A DNA stretch of 64,000 nt from positions 2,538,373 through 2,602,372 of the forward strand of contig NC_088306.1 of the NCBI RefSeq assembly GCF_032854445.1, written 5' to 3'. The position numbers and the translations under genes are program-made. The notes under the pieces are model-generated. The model made no database searches. It saw only the letters and a program-made list of their open reading frames with translations, and was not told where the DNA came from. Below are positions 56,800-64,000 of this stretch, one piece after another. Origin of the DNA: Liolophura sinensis. Lineage: Eukaryota; Mollusca; Polyplacophora; Chitonida; Chitonidae. Numbering within the stretch: position 1 is the first letter of the stretch; the number at the start of each line of letters is the position of its first letter.

Positions 56800-56995
56800 A
56801 CACTTCTCAGAGCAAATGAAAGCAAAACAATTCATATCTGCTCTGCTTCGTACCATGTCCAAACTTTCGACGGGTGAAACACCTACTGGAGTTTGGAATG
56901 CACAGGTCCTCTCGGACACTGTAAGGGCCGGTGAGAATAGACGGAGGCAATGTGTATCTGTTAAAACTGAAGAGGTAAGTATTCAACATTGCCAT
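56800..56995 (-). pseudogene. Diverged LINE ORF1 zinc-knuckle fragment
   Basis: The minus frame reads RYTLPPSILTGPYSVREDLC then IPNSSRCFTRRKFGHGTKQS and RYELFCF. This parallels the ORF1 segment of copies A-C (LPS-YIGPYRVNVDLYIP, RCFTCQKFGHGKGQC). The second knuckle Cys is Arg. Divergence is much greater than among A-C, so it belongs to an older or sister family. No other part of a LINE is visible next to it. Confidence 0.6.
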
Positions 56996-56999
56996 TCAT

Positions 57000-58048
57000 T
57001 TTTGTTATGAAACGTTTCACTTTGTTAACGCCTTATTTCTTTTTCTGTCAGATCATCAAAATCCGCATTCCGGTCCGGAATATCACCCTGACATGTGTTA
57101 TTTGACTTGTGAGGAGAAACAAACGAATGATAATGGCTTAACGCCAGATCGAGGAGGCTGGGATATCGGTTGTGTCCTGTAACATTCCATTTAAACGTCG
57201 CCAGGTCTCAGGTTTTTAACCTGTTCGACCGTATTGGTAATCCAACAATCGCACGGGGGAGCCGCAAGAGTCCAGTTATGGAACGTTAACCTAAGTAAGC
57301 AAAAGTGTTGTTAACGAGAAGAGAAAGACTAGAAAGCACGGTTGGGTTTTCCTGTTATATATATATATATATATTGACCAGATGCTTAGGACATATCCCG
57401 CACGATGGTTACACGGTGGGAAACTGCAACACAGAAATGTATAAACTAACCTTTACATTAGTTTATGTGGTGTTACTCTGGTTCCATTTCACCTTTTGGA
57501 GTTTCATTTCTCGCTTTTCGTATAAACTATGTGTAATATGCACGTAGTTTGTTAATGATTTATTTGTTAAGTCCCGACATTTCTTTACTCGATTCTTTAT
57601 TCTCTTCATAGAACAAGTAAAGTATTTCCATCTTCTGTCTTAGATCTGTGGTCTGCCAAGGACGTATTTTGGGCATCTCAAAATACTTAATTACTTATCG
57701 TGTGAGCCCCCGATAGATAATGGGCTTCATACGGCCACCTAGTGTCAGGGCAAGTCAGGCGGGGGCGGGCAGGTAACAAAAATAAGCAAGTGCCTGGCCA
57801 TACCGATTCATTCCCACCATAAAACTTCTTTTATATATAGTGGGTTGAACAGCTATTTCAGACGATTTCTTTTGCACAGACGTACGACATCGTACATTGT
57901 GGGTTGTATATTTTTAAAGTGAATAACGACTGAAGAAGTATCTCAAAGACTGTAGACTTCATCTTGCGCAGAGATGTTAAGATGTTAAGTGGATGTTTTC
58001 CTTGGACCCGTGAAAGGTCGGTTTAAGCCGTACATGCAGCGATCTAAA
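57000..58048. other. No gene; (ta)n microsatellite at 57,357-57,374
   Basis: A dinucleotide run tatatatatatatatata lies at 57,357-57,374. Nothing else was recognised. Confidence 0.4.
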
Positions 58049-58051
58049 TGA

Positions 58052-58363
58052 TCAACCAGAGAGGCGTTGGATTACGCTGCGTTTCGTTCGCAGGGAAAGA
58101 ACTCGCTTCTTGACATGTTAACCATGTACAGTACCGCTGTTGCCTCACTTCAGCTGTTCTTCTCCGGTACCGTGGAAATGGAACCCACCGAGAACTTCTT
58201 CACACTTCCGCCAGCTGAGAAAAGTAGCGATCATCTCACGGAAGCCAACTCTGCTGCTAGTGCTTGCCAGGTGACGGAAATAAAGAATCCGCGGACGATC
58301 GTGGCGAGGTTACGTGTACCTTTGTCGAAGCCGCCTCCTCGGACGTATCCCTTATATTATTAG
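58052..58363 (+). other. Open segment, possible host exon, function unknown
   Basis: A stop-free frame of 104 codons begins after TGA at 58,049 and ends at TAA 58,361-58,363. It reads EALDYAAFRSQGKNSLLDML, LQLFFSGTVEMEPTENFFTL and KNPRTIVARLRVPLSKPPPR. It has higher GC than its surroundings, balanced composition and no low complexity. No ATG opens the frame at its start, but an AG (58,059) could be a splice acceptor, so it could be a last exon. I do not recognise a domain. A random open frame or relic of an element cannot be excluded. Confidence 0.3.
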
Positions 58364-58379
58364 GACGTATAGCATCGAG

Positions 58380-58620
58380 AGAAAAACCAGTTCAGCGATG
58401 ACCGGTGAAATATGACCGATTGTCAATTTACCACATTTTTCATGTAGATGGATAAATAGTATCAAATTACACACTCGATAGCAATATGGCTTAAACAGAA
58501 TTAAGTAAAAAATGAAGAGATGTTAATTGCTCTTTCTTACAATTTTCTGGTCCAGAATTACACAAAATGCTGCGTTGTCATAACAGTTAACATACGATAA
58601 CATTAGAACAATGGAATTGG
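58380..58620 (-). repeat. Dispersed repeat R, first of a tandem pair
   Basis: The plus strand reads cagcgatgaccggtgaaata, gattgtcaatttaccacatt and ggtccagaattacacaaaat. A second copy follows after ~70 bp in the same orientation. Confidence 0.65.
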
Positions 58621-58689
58621 CACAAAGCTCCGCGGATGCGTAGTCCACCAGCAGAATCCTGGTTTAGGCAGGAATACAAAATAATTAAG

Positions 58690-58915
58690 ACGTATTGCGT
58701 AGAGAGAGAAATCCAAGGCAGCGATGACAGTTTGATGACTGGTAATTGGTCACATGTAACAATTGAAACACGGCCTCTTGTCAGTTTACCTCAGTCAGGG
58801 TATGATTCTGTTCATGTACATGCATAAATAGTAGCAAATTACAAGGCCTCTAGCACCTTGGCTTAAGCACAATTAGGGGAAAATGTAGAGACGTTAATTG
58901 CAATTTATTTTAACG
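58690..58915 (-). repeat. Dispersed repeat R, second of a tandem pair
   Basis: The plus strand reads ggtcacatgtaacaattgaa, tcttgtcagtttacctcagt, cagggtatgattctgttcat and ggcctctagcaccttggctt. Both members end in closely similar ataacattaaaacaagg-type sequence, so the pair may be a duplication. Confidence 0.7.
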
Positions 58916-59799
58916 TACAATAACATTAAAACAAGGCAAAGGGACTGGGTTTTGGCCTTGAGAGGTCCGAAGTTTAGAGTGAGTGAGAGCCTGGGGTTTA
59001 CCGAAGTATACAGATAGGAGAAAAATATATATGAGAGCTAATAAGAAGATAGTTCTTTCAGCGCTTGAAAATTTGGCAAATAAATGGTCTAAGCGGGAAA
59101 AGGTGGAACCTTCAGTCTTTGACACTTGTCTTGAGCTAGTTAAGAAAAAGGTTGTGTATGCCGACTAATAATACTAATATACTCATGTCACAACCAAACA
59201 AGTTCTGAAGGTACTTGATTATCTTCAGAGAAAATACGTTATTGTATAATATTATATTTGTGTGCAAGAATTATTACTATCAGGTTCTTGTGGAGGAGCT
59301 TAATATCACAACAACTCCCGCAATATCAACGTCTTCCATTAAGACCTATACTTTGGAGGAACTAGATAAAAAAAACATCAGTCCTATCTCAACCAGAGGA
59401 GTATATCACTATCTTCCCATCGCATCGATTACTGGATTTCAAAAATGCATGAATCCGCATACAAAGCTCGCCTTAATGTAGGGTCAAAAAGCTGTACCAC
59501 AAAACCTATATCCACTCTCTTCACGAAACCACTACAAGAAGTACAGTCATTTTGGAACAAGTACCGTTGTGCAATTCAAAAACATTCAGCCTTCAACTGT
59601 ATGTAGATACTTAAAAACTGTAAACATCTCACTGGAGATCTAGACGCTCTAATATACGTACCGTATGACATATCTACCTGGTATTTCGCCACTCTCTACA
59701 CTACTATTCGTCACACGGATTTAACAGATAGAATTTCATCACTAATTGTTTTGACGTTTAATAAAACCGATTACGGCTATATCAAAGTCAGAGGCAACA
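58916..59799. other. Unassigned; SINE-B tail scrap and two short frames
   Basis: 58,979-59,003 (gagtgagtgagagcctgggg) is a SINE-B tail on the minus strand. A 61-codon frame (58,983-59,168, ending LANKWSKREKVEPSVFDTCL) and another at 59,215-59,481 (VEELNITTTPAISTSSIKTY, GVYHYLPIASITGFQKCMNP) look protein-like in composition but match no family I know. Confidence 0.35.
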
Positions 59800-60470
59800 C
59801 AGCCTTCTTCAGTTCCACTACATACACGCTACAAGGACTTTCCCTGTCAAGAATGGCAAGGTCAATTCCCAAGACAGTGCTATTCTAAAACGACTGTGGG
59901 CAACACCTGAATGTATCATATGATGGTTTGAGCGTTCCGTACGCCAGCGGGGATAGCAGTTACGCACGCGAAAAAAGTAAAGAACAGGCTTGCTGCTTAG
60001 AAAAAAGAATTAGACAGAAGAAAGGCTATTGGTAAAAATTGCCGAATTTCACTCCAGCGTTTGATGGAAATACCACCAAATGAAATCCAATACGCTATTT
60101 GTTCTCTTTTCAGTTTTCTGTTAAGTTCTGATTGCAATGTGTATAATTTCTGCTTAAATGGAGAAAAAGTTTCATTTTCGACGAACAGCTGTTTAATTTC
60201 TGTAATGAAGCTTCCATGGTTAGCGTGCTAACCCAGAACGAGCCTGAAGCCCCTCCCACATATGGTCGCTGTGAACCTACCTCATACTCGCTGGGGTTTT
60301 TTCTCAGAGATTGTTGTAGTCCCTTTGGTTGGTTTTGTACTGTTAAACTAAATGGAGAAGATCTATCCGCCGGTATTAGGTAAAGGTTGGTCATGTATAA
60401 CGTACTTTGGGGAAGATTATGGAGTGTTGACGGACAAATGCATAAAATAGGCTTCCTTAACTGTCCACTT
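59800..60470. mobile_element. Element U2, inverted relative to U1
   Basis: The sequence matches the reverse complement of 42,009-42,640. Examples are aaggtcaattcccaagacag, ctgtgggcaacacctgaatg, gaacaggcttgctgcttag, ttgatggaaataccaccaaa and gtgttgacggacaaatgcat. The left terminal motif is recognisable but diverged (59,800-59,850) and the right one is lost. It carries a longer piece of SINE-A head (60,213-60,300) at the place where U1 has only a 31-bp scrap. Confidence 0.75.
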
Positions 60471-60566
60471 CGAGTACTATTTGTTTCGGACTTTGTGCCT
60501 TTTATGAAATTATATTGTCTCAGTGTGGCTATATACGCATGGCTATATAATTAGATATAAAGAATA

Positions 60567-60975
60567 GGGGAAAGTGGGGCAAAACGGACCTGGGGACAAA
60601 ACGGACTTGTGTCTCTCAGCAAGTGCTACCGGTGCTGCCCTCTATGTTTTCGGTTTTTTTAGGGGAAGTCAGCATACCAAGATTCAAGCGATTTCACCAA
60701 ATTTGCTTGGAGCACTCATGGATGCATATAATTTGATGCAATTTGATCTAAGGTAGACAATCTTTGTGTTATCCATCAAGTCGGAGAAGTGCGCAGCTTG
60801 CAGTTGCCGATATACGCAATATACAGGCTGTACTATCAAGTTGTCTGCTCAGATTAGACGAACTACATGTGGCCTACTTTTACTAGCAAAGCGCTCCAGT
60901 GAAAAATAAGCCTTCGGGGCAAAACGGACTGTGTAGGTGTGGGGCAAAATGGACCATTGGTCCGTTTTACCCCAT
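60567..60975. repeat. Cluster of ggggcaaaacggac repeats
   Basis: Four direct occurrences of the ggggcaaaacggac motif (60,577, 60,592 as ggggacaaaacggac, 60,917 and 60,943 as ggggcaaaatggac) and one inverted (60,957, gtccgttttacccc). They lie 200-600 bp upstream of the pogo-like transposase, where terminal or subterminal repeats of such an element would be. A further direct copy (ggggtaaaacgg) is at 63,817. They may be transposase-binding sites; a complete TIR pair was not found inside the window. Confidence 0.55.
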
Positions 60976-61170
60976 CGGTATTCATCACGTCATGTAAAAT
61001 AATTGCAAAATGCATGAATTATTGTGGATACAAGTTATGTGCACAGACATACGCCCCCACACACCGTTTTAATACGTAGAGATATTGAAATTTGAATACG
61101 TAACATAATGGAGTGAAGCACCGACAAATAGGCCCATTAATAGTTTTGGACAAATTGTCATATCAATAGA

Positions 61171-63164
61171 ATGATATATTCTGGTTTCAGATTATTTGGA
61201 GACGGTATGAAAATATTCCAGGAAAACAGATCGACAGAAATGGGAGGAATCTGGGGTTTAATAAGGCCAGCATACAGTATTGAGTTCCCAAAAACAACGC
61301 TAATCAGACGGTCAAAGAACCAGAATCAGTATGCTTCTGGATCTTCAAAAGTGCTTGGAAGATGGAAGGTAAATAGGTCTGTTTTTTCTTTGTACCAAAT
61401 ATAATTAAAAACGTTATTCTTTTTTGCTTTAATCAGGAACAATAATGTGTCCTGTTTATAAACATTCTCAGACCCTTAATCTCATGGGTTATAGCAATAT
61501 TGTACTATCACTAAATGCTGTATAAGATACCATATCACAGGGTTTATATAAACGGAAAATGGCATTTAAGTAGCATTCCATCGGGTTTAAAACTTTCTGA
61601 AGTATCAATTTTTTCTTCTTACATGTTAAAAGTGATAAATAGATAGATGAAATAAGTAAATAGGTAAATAAATAAATAAATTGAATTTTTGAATCTCTTA
61701 ATATCAACAGGCCACATTTCCCGCATAGCTGGAAAAAGAACTGGTGGAGTACATCACACGTATGGAAGAGAGGATGTTTGGGCTTACTACTGCCAGTGTG
61801 AGAAGCTTAGCTTATCAGACAGCGGTCAGAAACAACCTTTCAGATCCTTTCAATCAGGAAACACAAAAAGCTGGCCGGGACTGGCTATATAACTTCATGA
61901 GACGCCAGCCTGAATTATCTCTTTGTCAGCCAGAAGCCACTTCTGCAGCACGAGCCAGATCTTTCAACAAGGTCAACGTTGGGATGTTCTTTGACTTGCT
62001 TGAAAAATTATTCGACAAATACTGGTACTTGCCCAACAATATCTACAACGTTGACGAAACGGGGACAATAACAGTACAGGGTAAACCATCAAGGATCGAG
62101 GCAAAGAATGGGAGGCGGCAGGTAGGAAGTGTGGTATCCGCTGAACGAGGACAATTGGTTACTGTCAAGATCTGTACGAGCGTGACAGGCTCTTTCATTC
62201 CCCCACTCTTTGTGAGTTGATGGCCGGGGCTTGACCTGCATCCATTGCTGCCTGCCACAAAAGTGGTTGGATGCCGCTTGATATCTTCACCACCTGGTTT
62301 CGCCATTTTATCAAAGCTTCTGGTGCATCTGAGCAATACCCTGTCTTACTCATCCTTGACGGTCACGCGACGCACACAAGAAACGTAGAGATGATTGATC
62401 TGGCAAGAGAGTTTACCGCCACATTGTTCGCACAAGCTTCAACCACTGGACGTAAGTTTTATGAACAGTTGGCCAACTTACGATGACCAGGAGCTTGAGA
62501 AACGGCTGCGTAACCACCCAGGCCGTGTGGTGTCGATCTTCCAGGTCGCAGAGCTATTTGGCAAGGCATACATGACGGCTGCTGATGCTGAAACTGCTGC
62601 TCAGGTTTCAGGAGAGCCGGAATATTTCCAATCAACAGGGATATATTCGAAGAACACGAATATGCACCAGTGGAGCCAACAGATCTTCCAAACCAGGACT
62701 CGGATGTACCAGTTGACATGCCTGACACACCGTCCCTTAATCCATCCAGGGAAGTCGTATTCACTAAGCCATCAGAAAACAGCAACACAGAACCTCGCCC
62801 TCCAACGTCAAACCAACAAGTCGGTCAACTGAATCCTTCGGCAGCAGTAACTCAGTATGCAGGCTATATGTCACCCTTTGATATCTCGCCTCACCCCAAA
62901 GCTTCCGACAGACCAAAGAGAAAGAGGAACACTTGTCGCGGAAAAACTGTCATGTTAACGAGCAGTCCAAATAAGGAAGAGTTACAGCTGAGAACCGAAA
63001 CTCCAAAGCTACCTAAAGGAAAGCAGAACCAGAGCGGAAAATCTACTCTTTCTGAGAAAAAGAGTGCCACTGGGGCTGACTCAGACGACACCGCGTGTAT
63101 TTACTATGCTGAATTATGGAGTGCCACAACAAGTGACACTGTGCTGGGATCGATGACAGCCTGA
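61171..63164 (+). pseudogene. pogo/Tigger-like transposase with one intron
   Basis: Exon 1 (to 61,368) reads YSIEFPKTTLIRRSKNQNQY then KVLGRWK, a psq-type helix-turn-helix. A phase-0 GT-AG intron (61,369-61,710) follows. Exon 2 reads ATFPA, a TAG at 61,726-61,728, then LEKELVEYITRMEERMFGLT, DWLYNFMRRQPELSLCQPEA and NIYNVDETG (first catalytic Asp). After a frameshift near 62,218 comes LLILDGHATHTRNVEMIDLA (second Asp), and after another near 62,410 HKLQPLDVSFMN (LQPLD, third acidic position region). The C-terminal tail from 62,670 to 63,164 has YMSPFDISPHPKA and the basic KRKRNTCRGKTVMLTSSPNK typical of Tigger/Jerky-like proteins. One nonsense codon and two frameshifts make it inactive; it is otherwise well preserved. 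Confidence 0.85.
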
Positions 63165-63347
63165 ATAAATTTGTTTGTGGCCTATCTAATTAGTCATTAC
63201 CATCAGACTGATATACATGTGTATGGCCCCAACACAAATCTATTTCATGAAGTGTGAATAAAATCAATTTTTCTTGTCGAGTCACAACGATATGCTTTTC
63301 TGTGTTTCTATGTCATTTCTCTTTTATTCGTTTGCAAATATTGATGT
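63165..63347. other. 3' flank of transposase pseudogene
   Basis: aataaa-type signals (tgaataaatttg at 63,162, gaataaaatcaa at 63,256) follow the transposase stop. They could serve as polyadenylation signals. Nothing else was recognised. Confidence 0.35.
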
Positions 63348-63356
63348 ATACTTACG

Positions 63357-63736
63357 AGCCAGCGGGCAGTACCGCAGTGGTTAAGGTCGTGGACTCGGGA
63401 GCGAGGGTTCACGGGTACGCGCGCCGCCATGGACACGCTCAGAATTTCAGATTCCACCCCAGGCAGTTGAAGTGGTGATTTTCTCGGGGCCTTGGGGGCC
63501 TTAGTGGCGAGGTGGACGTAGTTTTGTAAAAACGGTATATTGAACTCCCCCCCCCCCCCCCCCCCACCCAATGAGTGTTCATGTAGGGAAGTTGTCAGTG
63601 ACTTACCAATGGTCGGTGTTATACCTCGGTTTCCTAATGGGGTTTCCTCCACCTGGGTTGACCCACAACTACTGACCCGCTGTCATATAAGTGAAATACT
63701 CTTAAGTACGGCGTAAAACACCAATTCAACCAATCA
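63357..63736 (+). mobile_element. SINE-C, distinct head and body, shared tail, 9-bp TSD
   Basis: Direct repeats atacttacg (63,348-63,356 and 63,737-63,745) flank 380 bp. The head is tRNA-like but unlike SINE-A or B (taccgcagtggttaaggtcg, ctcgggagcgagggttcacg). The body holds a 19-base C run (63,548-63,566) and agtgttcatgtagggaagtt. The tail (gtcatataagtgaaatactc, gtacggcgtaaaacaccaat) is essentially that of SINE-A, followed by a short imperfect (aatc)n. Confidence 0.85.
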
Positions 63737-63773
63737 ATACTTACGCGAACTCAAATATATGTATTAATTCCAG

Positions 63774-63976
63774 ATGAGGAATTTGGTGTATTGCTCTATG
63801 CGCCATATATTGCTGATGGGGTAAAACGGCACAGTTCATCCAGTTCAAGGTTAGGCGATTGTATGTGTCGTGTGAAATCAAACATGGTGACAGCAATGGT
63901 GAAATCTGAAATACCATTAAATAGATGGATTCCTAGCATATTTGCCAGGAAAAAGGGCACTATCACTTATCTGATA
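63774..63976 (+). other. Candidate exon, function unknown
   Basis: An open frame (DEEFGVLLYAPYIADGVKRH then GDCMCRVKSNMVTAMVKSEI and PLNRWIPSIFARKKGTITYL) is bounded by a plausible acceptor (aattccag, ending 63,773) and a strong donor (gtaagt at 63,977). The composition is protein-like. The ggggtaaaacgg inside it matches the repeat near the pogo element, so the frame may instead be element sequence. No family was recognised. Confidence 0.3.
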
Positions 63977-64000
63977 GTAAGTTGAAAAAATAGGTGTTTT

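Overview
This window reads as gene-poor, repeat-dense, AT-rich DNA from a marine lophotrochozoan, most likely a mollusc. The evidence is a set of tRNA-derived SINEs with the 3' ends common in molluscan-type genomes, degenerate LINEs of the I and CR1 types, Penelope-like elements, GT-AG introns, and a lack of long open host genes. No bacterial operon, CRISPR array, rRNA or functional tRNA gene was recognised. The species cannot be named from the sequence alone.

Layout. 1-115 is the 5' UTR of an I-type LINE leaving the left edge on the minus strand. 0.3-11.8 kb holds a hAT transposase remnant (4.7-5.76 kb, minus), a 66-bp minisatellite (6.46-7.26 kb), copies of a dispersed ~300-bp repeat here called R, and SINEs. 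11.96-13.19 kb is a degenerate Penelope-like element with RT and GIY-YIG traces. 19.62-24.48 kb is a near full-length CR1-type LINE on the minus strand with a perfect 13-bp target-site duplication (TSD). 26.4-27.4 kb is a ZMYM-like hAT remnant carrying two later insertions. 27.86-29.31, 33.0-38.33 and 48.2-52.65 kb are three copies (A, B, C) of one I-type LINE family with zinc-knuckle ORF1 and EN-RT-RNase H ORF2, all broken. Between A and B lie a second RT pseudogene (29.96-31.86 kb, minus) split by a 1.3-kb inverted-repeat element, and a Crypton/DUF3504-like recombinase pseudogene with an intact GT-AG intron. 38.6-41.1 kb is a nest of R, SINEs and a 48-bp minisatellite. 41.9-42.7 and 59.8-60.5 kb are inverted copies of a non-autonomous TIR element here called U. 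61.17-63.16 kb is a pogo/Tigger-like transposase pseudogene with a phase-0 intron.

The elements interact. The three SINE families here called A, B and C and the I-type LINE end in alignable 3' tails followed by different tetranucleotide runs, which suggests that related LINE machinery mobilised the SINEs. Several insertions are nested with readable TSDs, so relative ages can be ordered: R, then SINE-B, then SINE-A at 39.8-40.6 kb; and LINE B, then the LINE 3' end at 34.56 kb. No intact host protein gene was found. Two short open segments (58.05-58.36 kb and 63.77-63.98 kb) could be host exons but match nothing I recognise. I did not identify a previously undescribed system. The most unusual items are the shared LINE/SINE tails, an 85-bp endonuclease-coding patch transplanted into ORF1 of LINE copy B, a UAAUG stop-start between ORF1 and ORF2, and the intron-bearing recombinase and transposase remnants.
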